Shown piece by piece: positions 16,113-23,578 of a DNA stretch of 36,611 bases. The position numbers and the translations under genes are program-made. The DNA lies in contig JAPYUK010000017.1 of NCBI GenBank assembly GCA_029936155.1, forward strand, positions 1-36,611. Direction: 5' to 3'. The notes under the pieces were generated by a model. The model was given only the letters and a program-made list of their open reading frames with translations. It was not told the DNA's origin and made no database searches. Source of the DNA: Dehalococcoidia bacterium. Its GTDB lineage: Bacteria; Chloroflexota; Dehalococcoidia; Lucifugimonadales; Lucifugimonadaceae. How positions within the stretch are numbered: the first letter of the stretch is position 1; every line of letters starts with the position of its first letter.

Positions 16113-17342
16113 ATGACATCAACTTCGTCTACACATGATTCCGAGCCTGAATCTGGCTCGCTACCTAATGCCCTCGGTCGATTCGGTCCCTACGGCGGCA
16201 AGTTCGTACCGGAAACGCTCATGGCGGCACTTGCCGAGCTTGAAGCAGCGTTCGACGAGGCACGCCAGGACGACTCTTTCTGGGCCGAGTTCGAAAACCT
16301 TCTAACGCACTACGTAGGTCGTCCCACGGCGATGTACCACGCGAAAAATCTGACCAGAAAACTTGGCGGGGCGCAAATTTACATCAAGCGTGAAGACCTG
16401 AATCACACTGGCGCACACAAGATCAACAACGCCATTGGACAGGCGTTATTGGCCAAACGATTGGGCAAGAAGCGGATCATTGCCGAGACCGGTGCTGGCA
16501 TGCACGGTGTCGCCACTGCGACTGTGTGTGCGCAGATGGGTCTTGAGTGCATCGTCTACATGGGAGAGACGGATATCGCCCGACAGTCGCCGAACGTGTA
16601 TCGAATGCGCGAGCTAGGGGCAAAGGTCGAACCTGTCACTTCAGGCAGTCGCACCTTGAAAGACGCTACCAATGAGGCGATTCGCGACTGGGTTACGAAC
16701 GTCGAAACCACCCACTACATCATCGGTAGTGTGGTTGGACCGCATCCTTACCCGAAACTTGTTCGAGATTTCCAGTCGGTGATCGGTGCTGAAGCTCGAG
16801 CACAGGTTATCGACATGGCAGGACGACTTCCCGACTACGTAATTGCATGTGTCGGTGGTGGTTCGAACGCGATGGGTATTTTCTCTGGATTCATCAAAGA
16901 TGCTTGTGTCGGGCTGATTGGAGTCGAGGCCTCGGGCGAGGGGCTCGACAAACGTCACGCGGCGACGATGACCAAAGGCCGACCCGGCGTGCTGCACGGC
17001 TCCCTCAGTTATCTACTTCAGGACGAGTATGGTCAGATTATCGAGGCTCACAGCATCTCGGCAGGGCTCGACTACCCGGGAGTTGGACCCGAGCACAGTT
17101 ATTTGAAAGACACCGAGCGCGCCACGTATGTATCGGCTACCGACGATGATGCTCTAGCGGGCTTCAGGTTGCTCAGTCGTAGCGAGGGGATCATTCCGGC
17201 GCTCGAACCTTCGCACGCCATCGGCTACATGATCAACTGGATTCCAACGCTGCCAAAGGATCAGATCGTACTCCTGCTGCTCAGTGGCCGAGGTGACAAA
17301 GATCTCGATACCGTAGCGAAAGCATCAGGAATCGAGATTTAG
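16113..17342 (+). CDS. trpB: tryptophan synthase beta chain
   Basis: The 409-residue product is a complete TrpB of the common (TrpB1) type, joining indole and serine to tryptophan with PLP. The PLP lysine is Lys103 in HTGAHKINN. Other motifs are [13 protein letters not shown] at the start, [13 protein letters not shown] with the catalytic glutamate, [10 protein letters not shown] and the phosphate-binding GGGSNAMG. The ATG has no obvious Shine-Dalgarno. trpA is not next to it. The following DNA holds a stress-protein fragment and a CoA transferase, so the gene stands apart from any trp operon here. Confidence 0.97.
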   Translation: MTSTSSTHDSEPESGSLPNALGRFGPYGGKFVPETLMAALAELEAAFDEARQDDSFWAEFENLLTHYVGRPTAMYHAKNLTRKLGGAQIYIKREDLNHTGAHKINNAIGQALLAKRLGKKRIIAETGAGMHGVATATVCAQMGLECIVYMGETDIARQSPNVYRMRELGAKVEPVTSGSRTLKDATNEAIRDWVTNVETTHYIIGSVVGPHPYPKLVRDFQSVIGAEARAQVIDMAGRLPDYVIACVGGGSNAMGIFSGFIKDACVGLIGVEASGEGLDKRHAATMTKGRPGVLHGSLSYLLQDEYGQIIEAHSISAGLDYPGVGPEHSYLKDTERATYVSATDDDALAGFRLLSRSEGIIPALEPSHAIGYMINWIPTLPKDQIVLLLLSGRGDKDLDTVAKASGIEI

Positions 17343-17397
17343 TTTTCGGGGTAGAACTGGCGAACGCCGGGAAGTTGACTAACTACCCCAACGACTT

Positions 17398-17568
17398 GAG
17401 ATACGAAACGAGATCGTCGAAGAGGCGTCTGAAATCGAAGGCAGCATCGTGGTGATGGGCTCCCACGGATTAGTTGGTCTCAAGCGGTGGGTTATAGGAA
17501 GCGTCGCAGACAAAGTCATTCGTTCGGCTCGCCAGCCAGCTCTCGTCATTCCACCCCGGACAGGCTGA
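17398..17568 (+). pseudogene. C-terminal fragment of a universal stress protein gene
   Basis: In one frame the DNA reads EIVEEASEIEGSIVVMGSHG, then LVGLKRWVIGSVADKVIRSA, ending QPALVIPPRTG and a TGA. This is the C-terminal half of a UspA-type protein, including the ATP-loop motif (here G-S-H-G then G-S-V-A-D-K-V). An in-frame stop lies at 17380 and no start codon precedes the motif. A different frame upstream (VELANAGK) may be another piece. The N-terminal half is missing, so this is a truncated, probably silent remnant between trpB and the CoA transferase. Confidence 0.75.
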
Positions 17569-17760
17569 AAATGGCGGACTGAGAACAGCCACGAAACAAA
17601 TTCTACATTCGAGAAATCGACCAAAGAGCCGATCCTTTGGCCACGGGTGATTTCGATTTGTACGCGAAATTCGCCAACACGGCGGCCCGATTGACGGTAA
17701 TATCTGCCCGAGCCACAGAATCGATCAGCGCCCAACCGTTCAAGAGATACCGATCAAAGC
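17569..17760. other. intergenic region before the CoA transferase
   Basis: These 192 bases between the stress-protein fragment and the CoA transferase start contain no recognisable motif. With the fragment and the spacer before it, the gene-free stretch from trpB to the CoA transferase is 418 bases. Confidence 0.3.
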
Positions 17761-19053
17761 ATGTCAGCAAACGAAATTCCGATGGCAGGCCCTCTACAAG
17801 GAATCAGAGTCCTAGAGTTCGGCAGCTTCGTGGCCGGGCCGTGGGGAGGGCAGCTGCTCGCCGATATGGGCGCCGACGTAGTCAAGGTCGAACCGCCGTC
17901 TGGCGATCCCTGGAGACACGCAAACCCATTCGTTAAGAACGAAAGCAGGGTGTTTATTCCGCTCAACCGTGGGACTCGAAGCATCTGCCTTAATCTGAAA
18001 CAGGATTCCGGCAAAGTCGTGCTCAAAAAACTCATCGAGTCTGCGGATGGGATCATCTCTAACAACCGGGTCGATACAGCGCGCAAGTTGGGCATAGACT
18101 ATGAATCCGTATCGAAGATTAACCCGAAGCTCGTATATGTCGACATAACGGCTTACGGCCCTCGAGGCAAGATGGCCGACATGCCCGGATTCGATCTGAT
18201 TGTCCAGGGCTATACCGGTGCCGTTATGAGCGAAGGGAAGATTACCGACAACGGACAGCCCGAGGTCGTATGGTCGTCTTCATACATAGATTTCTCTACC
18301 GGATATGCCGCAGCCAACGGGATTCTTGCCGGAATAGTGGCACGCAGTAAGACCGGAAAGGGCCAGCTCGTATCGACCAGCCTTCTCTCGAACGCCATCG
18401 CTATGCAGACGCTGCGAGTAGCCGATATCGAGGGTGTTCCGGCGCCCGCCAAGATCTGGTACGAGAATGAATATCCGGGGCTGGTCGAAAGGGATGCTGA
18501 GTACAAGGAGATTCAAGACAGCTATCAGAACGCCGTGCGTCCTCCGACATACCGCTGCTACTACCGTGCTTACAAAACTCTCGACAATGGCATTACGCTG
18601 GGGACACTCGCATTCCACGCTCGGATACGGCTGCTGGACGTGCTCGGGCTGAAAGATCCCAGAATGACGGACCCGAACTACGACGATTCAACGACGAAGG
18701 CTCACGAGATGGGCATGCAGTTGGTCGAGGATTTCGAACGCATTTTCGCTTCGAAGACCACAGATGAATGGTTCAAAGAACTTCGCAGCCACGATATTCC
18801 CTGCGAACCAGTACGATTTGTCGAAGAGATGGTCGACGACGAACAGGTTCTTGCCAACGACTACGTAATAGAAGTAGATCATCACACCGGTCACAAAATC
18901 CGAACCTCGGGACCGATTCTGCAGTTCAGCGGTGGGATGATCGAGCCCAAGTCGTCGCCTTCGCTAGGGCAGCACACCGACGAGGTTTTGGGTGACATCG
19001 GCTACTCATCTGACGATATTTCGGGGCTGAGAGACAACGGCTCGGTTAACTAA
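17761..19053 (+). CDS. family III CoA transferase (CaiB/BaiF type)
   Basis: The 430-residue product is a class III CoA transferase, moving CoA between carboxylic acids through an aspartyl-CoA intermediate. It opens with GPLQGIRVLEFGSFVAGPW, continues with LLADMGADVVKVEPP and NRGTRSICLNLK, and carries the catalytic aspartate, most likely Asp177 in SSYIDFSTGYAAANGIL. The length is typical of formyl-CoA transferase and carnitine CaiB relatives (about 400-430). The substrate cannot be assigned. A second possible start is Met8 (MAGPLQG). The gene is single, and a MITE-like repeat follows its stop. Confidence 0.93.
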   Translation: MSANEIPMAGPLQGIRVLEFGSFVAGPWGGQLLADMGADVVKVEPPSGDPWRHANPFVKNESRVFIPLNRGTRSICLNLKQDSGKVVLKKLIESADGIISNNRVDTARKLGIDYESVSKINPKLVYVDITAYGPRGKMADMPGFDLIVQGYTGAVMSEGKITDNGQPEVVWSSSYIDFSTGYAAANGILAGIVARSKTGKGQLVSTSLLSNAIAMQTLRVADIEGVPAPAKIWYENEYPGLVERDAEYKEIQDSYQNAVRPPTYRCYYRAYKTLDNGITLGTLAFHARIRLLDVLGLKDPRMTDPNYDDSTTKAHEMGMQLVEDFERIFASKTTDEWFKELRSHDIPCEPVRFVEEMVDDEQVLANDYVIEVDHHTGHKIRTSGPILQFSGGMIEPKSSPSLGQHTDEVLGDIGYSSDDISGLRDNGSVN

Positions 19054-19076
19054 CTTGAAGGCTTAACCAAGGCTAC

Positions 19077-19206
19077 TGTCATTCTGAACTTGATTCAGAA
19101 TCCCGTACAACTGCCAGTACTAAACTCCAAAGACAAGCACTGTTGATGGAAAATAGTTTTCTTGTCGAGTTTTGTTCCCTGATTCTGAATCAGGCTCAGA
19201 ATGTCA
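19077..19206. repeat. MITE-like inverted-repeat element, copy C (130 bp)
   Basis: The left arm begins TGTCATTCTGAACTTGATTC and continues AGAATCCC. The right arm reads CCCTGATTCTGAATCAGGCT and continues CAGAATGTCA. The two are near-perfect reverse complements around a 70-base centre, between the CoA transferase and an alpha/beta hydrolase. It is the same class as 8279-8395 and 20764-20877. Confidence 0.7.
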
Positions 19207-19285
19207 ATATGATGGATCGTAAAGTAGTGATCCCGATGTGTGACAGTTCATCCTCACAAGCACACCAATACGCATCGAGCCCTCA

Positions 19286-20068
19286 ATGAAGAATCCGTTG
19301 TTACGGTTGGAACGACAGGCACTTTTTGCGCCCGAAAAATCACTGCGCGGGACCCCTGATCACGTCGGTCTCGAATATGACGATGTGTTTCCTGTTACGG
19401 CCGACCGTGTGAAGTTACACGGGTGGCACATACCGGGTGCTTCGAACACCGTTTGGCTGATATTTCACGGCAATGGCGGGAACATCAGCGTTCGACTGGA
19501 TCAGTATCGTGAGATTCATCGTCGATATGGCGCGTCGATACTAGCCATCGACTACAGGGGTTACGGTCGAAGCGAGGGGTCGCCATCTGAAGCCGGGTTT
19601 TATACCGATGCGCTGGCCACTTTTGGCCTGGCTAGAGAGCTTCATAGAGCCAAGAAAATAGTCGTATTTGGAAGATCGATGGGCGGTGCCGTAGCTGCCC
19701 ATCTTGGGTCGGTGGTACCAGAAGTGGAGGTAGACGCTCTGGTGCTTGAAGCGTCGATCTCGTCGGTCCCAGAGGTGATGCGAGAACTAGCACCATGGAC
19801 ACGATTTACGCCGGTGCGATTCATTATCCGGTCTAAGTTCCCAACAACACGCTACGTCGCTAGCCGTTCAACACCCCTACTTGTGATTCACGGTGACTCC
19901 GACAGGACAGTCTCGTATAAGAACGCTGAACGCATATTCGAAGCGGCTTCACAACCAAAACAGTTGGAGATCATCCCCGGTGGAGATCATGACGGGCTCG
20001 ACCTAGTCGATCCTCAGAGATATCACCTTGTGCTGGAAGAATTCCTAAGCGGGCACGACGTCCTGTGA
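19286..20068 (+). CDS. alpha/beta hydrolase (serine hydrolase, S33/BEM46-like)
   Basis: The 260-residue product has an alpha/beta-hydrolase fold with oxyanion-hole motif IFHGNGGN, nucleophile elbow FGRSMGG (Ser131), acid Asp206 in IHGDSDRTV and His235 in GGDHDG. The N-terminal LFAPEKSLRGTPDHVGL followed by KLHGWHIPG matches the BEM46/ABHD13 group, usually membrane-associated esterases or thioesterases of unknown substrate. No transmembrane segment is evident here. The ATG lacks a strong Shine-Dalgarno. Its 3' end overlaps the doubtful convergent ORF at 20045-20542 by 24 bases. Confidence 0.92.
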   Translation: MKNPLLRLERQALFAPEKSLRGTPDHVGLEYDDVFPVTADRVKLHGWHIPGASNTVWLIFHGNGGNISVRLDQYREIHRRYGASILAIDYRGYGRSEGSPSEAGFYTDALATFGLARELHRAKKIVVFGRSMGGAVAAHLGSVVPEVEVDALVLEASISSVPEVMRELAPWTRFTPVRFIIRSKFPTTRYVASRSTPLLVIHGDSDRTVSYKNAERIFEAASQPKQLEIIPGGDHDGLDLVDPQRYHLVLEEFLSGHDVL

Positions 20069-20542
20069 GCCCGCTTCGGCAGCCGGGCTCTGATGTTCTG
20101 GCTTACGCTCCTGTGGTGACAGAAAAGGTTTACCTCGTACGCCCGAGTCGTATATAGGTCGTTCCGGTCGTCTCTGGTTCATCGACGGTGTTGGCCCGTT
20201 CGGTCGAAATTCGTTCAACACAGTGACAGTTACTGTCTCAAGCCTTACGCCATCTTCTCGCTGCTTTGCAAGATTGTCGAGAGCATTGTCGGACAGTCCA
20301 GAACTCGGGCGATGCTCTTCCGGGAATTTCCTCAGGCAGTCTCGCTCTGGAACCAGAGCAGGACGCGGAGTGGGGTTGTTGCAGGTGTGTGCCCACGGAC
20401 ACATGTATGCGATACACAGCGTGGTTTCGCCGACTGCTGGTGCACCCGCGGTGGCAAGACCGATTCTCGATAGCGCCTCGCGTTGAACACGACGCAGCTT
20501 GCGCCGTCGACGATCCATCCAGCTTTTTGGAAGTCCAGCCAT
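20045..20542 (-). CDS. hypothetical protein, doubtful
   Basis: I do not recognise a family. The 165-residue frame is rich in arginine and proline, with a basic start (SWMDRRRRKLRRVQRE) and four cysteines in the middle (TTLCIAYMCPWAHTC and ERDC). The C-terminal 60 residues look disordered. Codon choice resembles its neighbours, but there is no Shine-Dalgarno before the ATG and its end overlaps the convergent hydrolase by 24 bases. It could be a real lineage-specific protein or a chance frame. No competing frame in this stretch looks better. Confidence 0.35.
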   Translation of the reverse strand: MAGLPKSWMDRRRRKLRRVQREALSRIGLATAGAPAVGETTLCIAYMCPWAHTCNNPTPRPALVPERDCLRKFPEEHRPSSGLSDNALDNLAKQREDGVRLETVTVTVLNEFRPNGPTPSMNQRRPERPIYDSGVRGKPFLSPQERKPEHQSPAAEAGSQDVVPA

Positions 20543-20631
20543 CGGGTGAGTTGTTATTTATACGGTAAGTTCGTTAGGAGGACATAGATCGTTACACACC
20601 CCAGCATCGAACATGCGAAGCAGTGTCATGA

Positions 20632-20654
20632 TGTGTTGCGATCACCACAACACA
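20632..20654. other. inverted repeat TGTGTTG-N9-CAACACA
   Basis: Two perfect 7-base arms flank the 9-base centre CGATCACCA. There is no T run, so it is not a typical terminator. The size and spacing would suit an operator for a dimeric regulator, but no regulator gene is nearby and a chance origin is possible. Confidence 0.3.
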
Positions 20655-20763
20655 ATCTACACGGAAACGTGTGCTGTAATCATGGTAAATGGGCGGCTGG
20701 ATTGGGTTTTTCGTCATTGAAATAATCGCTAAATATCAAGAATCAACTGATCAATACACAAAT

Positions 20764-20877
20764 TGTCACCCTGGATTCATTTTCAGGATCTTTCTCCCCC
20801 TTTGCAGCGGACCGGTCGTCAACCACCTCGCACCTCCGAAGATCCTTCCACTGCGCTACGCTTCAGTCGGCATGTGA
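20764..20877. repeat. MITE-like inverted-repeat element, copy D (114 bp)
   Basis: The left arm begins TGTCACCCTGGATTCATTTT and continues CAGGATCTTT. The right arm begins GAAGATCCTTCCACTGCGCT and ends AGTCGGCATGTGA. The ends and the AGGATCTT blocks are inverted relative to each other, as in the copies at 8279 and 19077, with a different centre. Confidence 0.6.
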
Positions 20878-20959
20878 TGAGCAGGGTGTGATCCACGCCC
20901 CGCAACCATTGACTACACTTTGCATCTGACCTTCCACAACTCCGTCCAGGACTCACCCG

Positions 20960-21445
20960 TTGCCGACACCCGAACCGATCGAAGTACCTCGCAGCGCACT
21001 CGAAGAAATCTTTAAGCATGCAAGAGAGTCGTTCCCAGACGAATGTTGCGGGTGGATCACTGGTGACCACGATTCAAACACAGCCGGTGGAGTTCGGCGG
21101 GCAATAAACGCCTACGAACCTGAAACTCACCCAACCGAAAAAAATCGCTCCGCACAGACGGCATTTGTGATTTCAGACGGCGACCTTTTAGACCTGAACC
21201 GAACCCTCGACGACGATGTGCGACCCCGGATCATCTACCACTCGCATCCAAACGGACGCGCCTACTTTTCACCTACTGACAAGACAAACGCTACCGATCC
21301 ATGGGGCGATGGTCCGGCATACCCAGTACAGCAGATCGTGGTCGGCATCGATGGTGAGCGAGTAGTCGAGGCACGACTTTTCGCATGGGATAGCGATGAA
21401 GAGGATTTTGTCGAGATCGCCGAGTTCGACGGCCAGGATATTTAG
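20960..21445 (+). CDS. JAMM/Mov34-type metallopeptidase
   Basis: The 161-residue product is a stand-alone JAB/MPN domain zinc peptidase. The complete JAMM site is present: Glu28 in PDECCGW, His94 and His96 in YHSHPNGR, Ser104 and Asp107 in YFSPTD. Bacterial members release C-terminal peptides or amino acids from ubiquitin-like carrier proteins such as CysO, or act in cysteine or siderophore synthesis. No ubiquitin-like, ThiF-type or cysteine-synthase gene is adjacent, so the partner is unknown. The start is TTG with AGGA 8 bases upstream. It converges with the SDR gene, 12 bases apart. Confidence 0.9.
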   Translation: MPTPEPIEVPRSALEEIFKHARESFPDECCGWITGDHDSNTAGGVRRAINAYEPETHPTEKNRSAQTAFVISDGDLLDLNRTLDDDVRPRIIYHSHPNGRAYFSPTDKTNATDPWGDGPAYPVQQIVVGIDGERVVEARLFAWDSDEEDFVEIAEFDGQDI

Positions 21446-21457
21446 CGCAAAAGTTGG

Positions 21458-22285
21458 CTAGCGTTCTGTGATCGATCCACCATTGATGTTGATCGATTCG
21501 CCGGTGATGTACCCGGCTCGGGGACTGCACAGGAAGGCAATCAGTTCACCAACCTCTTCGTCGGTGCCCGCCCGGCGCATCGGCACCTCTGCAACCCGGG
21601 CGTCCCAGCCATCCGTTCGCCCCATGGCGTCGAGTCGAGACGTATCGGTAAGCCCCGGGCAGACGCTGTTCACCGTTATGTTGTGCATCCCAACCTCTTT
21701 CGACAGCGCCTGAGTGAACCCGTCGATCGCAAAGTTGGCAGCGTTGTAAGCGCTCGTGTTCGCCCGACCGCTCTTGCCCATGGTCGACGATAGGTTGACG
21801 ACCCGGCCGCCCTCACCCTGCTTGATCATCTGCGCAACAGAAGATTTGCAGGCAAAAAAGGTACCCATGACCTTCACATCCATCACGGTTCGGAAAACGT
21901 CAGCTTCCAAATCTAATACTGAAACTCTATCGGTACCTTTTGGGGCCGCGGCATTGTTCACTATGATGTCGAGCCGGCCAAACTCGGCAACCGTCGCATC
22001 GACCATCCGCTGCACATCGCTCTGGTCGGCAATGTTTGAGACCAGTGGGAGCGCTTTGACGCCGAACGACTCAACCTGTTCGGCAGTTGACTCGATATCA
22101 CGCCAGCCAGCATCTTTCTCGTCCTGTGGAAAGGAAGCGTGGTCGCGCCCTGTGCCGGTCACTACGATGTTTGCGCCCATTTGAGCAAGAGCCACGGCAG
22201 TCCCGCGTCCAATCCCGCGCATTCGACCCGCACCGGTAATGATCGCTACTTTGCCTTTGAGTTCGGAATCAGTCTGATCGGTCAT
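21458..22285 (-). CDS. SDR-family protein with altered catalytic tetrad
   Basis: From the ATG at 22285 (AAGGG 7 bases upstream) the product has 275 residues and a classical short-chain dehydrogenase layout: cofactor motif ITGAGRMRGIGRG, IVNNAA, VNLSST, the Tyr block and a C-terminal GESININGGS. Of the usual Asn-Ser-Tyr-Lys tetrad, Ser167 and Tyr180 are in place. The lysine four residues after Tyr is Asn184 (AYNAANFA), and the asparagine expected in the V-N-L/V-x-G motif is Lys138 (MDVKVMGTF). The codons read AAC and AAG respectively, so these are real substitutions. An upstream TTG at 22303 is a weaker alternative start. The substrate is unknown. Confidence 0.92.
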   Translation of the reverse strand: MTDQTDSELKGKVAIITGAGRMRGIGRGTAVALAQMGANIVVTGTGRDHASFPQDEKDAGWRDIESTAEQVESFGVKALPLVSNIADQSDVQRMVDATVAEFGRLDIIVNNAAAPKGTDRVSVLDLEADVFRTVMDVKVMGTFFACKSSVAQMIKQGEGGRVVNLSSTMGKSGRANTSAYNAANFAIDGFTQALSKEVGMHNITVNSVCPGLTDTSRLDAMGRTDGWDARVAEVPMRRAGTDEEVGELIAFLCSPRAGYITGESININGGSITER

Positions 22286-22379
22286 TTGGACACCCTTCTC
22301 CAATAACTACACACAACTAGGAATCCCGCACATTCTGCACGATGTTTTGAAGGGATGTCGCTGTCGAACGAAGGGTTAA

Positions 22380-23474
22380 CTACCGCTGTGGGCGCTCGAT
22401 CAGCGTCGCGTTCAACGTGACCAGAAACTCGGAACCTCGAACGACCTTGATTGTGATGTCGGTACCACTAGGGTGGTCACGAAGGAAATCGGTCAAATCC
22501 TGTCCACGCGTTATTTCGAAATCGTCCAGTTCGATGATGATGTCATCAATCTCTATTCCAGCTTCGGCAGCCGGTGATCCAGGTTCCAGCACCGTAACGC
22601 CAAAGCCCTCGCCAACTGGCAAGCGCAAAGCCCGAGCCAGCGCACGGGTAACGTCTACTCCGCCCACTCCGAGAAAGCCGGGAGGCGGCACCGGGCCCTG
22701 TGCGATAAGGCTGTATGCAGCCGTTTTCGCAGCATTGATATTGATAGCAAAGCCAATTCGATCACCGATATTGATCTTCGCTGTATTGATCCCAACCACT
22801 TCGCCGAACATATTCACAAGTGGGCCACCCGAGTTGCCCTCGTTGATCGCGGCGTCGGTCTGAACCAGACCCGTCAGGTCACCACCCACCTCGCCAACGA
22901 TAGTCCGATCGAGTGCGCTCACCACGCCTTTGCTAACTGTTGGCCCCCCGCGCAATCCCAGCGCATGGCCGATTGCTACGACATCTTCTCCAATTCGGAG
23001 TGCGTCGGAGTCGCCAAACGTTGCGGGCTTTAGCCCGTACTGGCCGGTCACTCGGACTATCGCCAGATCAAGCTGGGTATCACGCCTGAATAGTTCGCCC
23101 TCAGCAACCGTGCCATCTTCGAACGCAACCGTGATTGTCTGAGCACCCTCCACAACGTGCCAGTTAGTGAGAATTAGGCCCTCTTCATCGAGGATCACTC
23201 CTGTACCAACGCCCTGCCCACGACCGAGATTTACTGCGATCTGAACTATAGATGGCGTCAACAACTCGACCAACTCAGGGGTCGACAATGACTGTATGCC
23301 ATCCGCACGAGTCGACGTCGTCGGGAGTACCACCGGTGTCTGAGTAGGGTTGTTCTCAGATGATCCGACTAGAGAATCATCAACCGTAGCCGTTGTACAG
23401 GCGACTGCCAGCAGTGCGAAAGCCAAAGCAGCTAACACAATAATCGGGAGTGTAGAAAGGTTTCGAATGGTCAC
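22380..23474 (-). CDS. HtrA/DegP-type serine protease, lipoprotein, with PDZ domain
   Basis: The 364-residue product has a lipoprotein signal (hydrophobic core, LAVAC with Cys26), a low-complexity linker to about residue 65, a trypsin-like domain and one PDZ domain (about 265-355). The catalytic triad is His106 in TNWHVVEG, Asp136 in LDLAIVRV and Ser215 in NEGNSGGPL. Such proteases degrade or refold damaged envelope proteins. The start used is GTG without a clear Shine-Dalgarno. It is divergent from the FtsX/ABC cassette across a 104-base gap, so the two may share regulation. Confidence 0.95.
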   Translation of the reverse strand: MTIRNLSTLPIIVLAALAFALLAVACTTATVDDSLVGSSENNPTQTPVVLPTTSTRADGIQSLSTPELVELLTPSIVQIAVNLGRGQGVGTGVILDEEGLILTNWHVVEGAQTITVAFEDGTVAEGELFRRDTQLDLAIVRVTGQYGLKPATFGDSDALRIGEDVVAIGHALGLRGGPTVSKGVVSALDRTIVGEVGGDLTGLVQTDAAINEGNSGGPLVNMFGEVVGINTAKINIGDRIGFAININAAKTAAYSLIAQGPVPPPGFLGVGGVDVTRALARALRLPVGEGFGVTVLEPGSPAAEAGIEIDDIIIELDDFEITRGQDLTDFLRDHPSGTDITIKVVRGSEFLVTLNATLIERPQR

Positions 23475-23578
23475 GGTAGTGGTAATGTCTGGGTCGAATA
23501 GACCAATTCCCGTTTAGCCAGCGTATCAAGCGATGAAGATGTGCGCCTGCAACGGTTCGGTTCCTTTGGAGCCTTCGG
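23475..23578. promoter_or_regulatory. divergent promoter region, htrA-type gene / ABC cassette
   Basis: This 104-base gap must contain the start signals for both the protease (leftward) and the permease (rightward). The permease has GGAG 7 bases before its ATG. I could not assign -35 and -10 boxes for either direction. Confidence 0.45.

Larger units (their letters stand above)
20543..20959. other. intergenic region with hairpin and MITE-like element
   Basis: This 417-base gap contains a 7-bp hairpin at 20632-20654 and the MITE-like element at 20764-20877, both listed separately. AGGAGG near 20576 looks like a Shine-Dalgarno, but no usable start codon and frame follow it. Confidence 0.5.

Noticed and set aside
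20576-20600. AGGAGG-like site suggesting a small gene start on the plus strand
   Set aside because: No usable start codon at the right distance with an open frame behind it.
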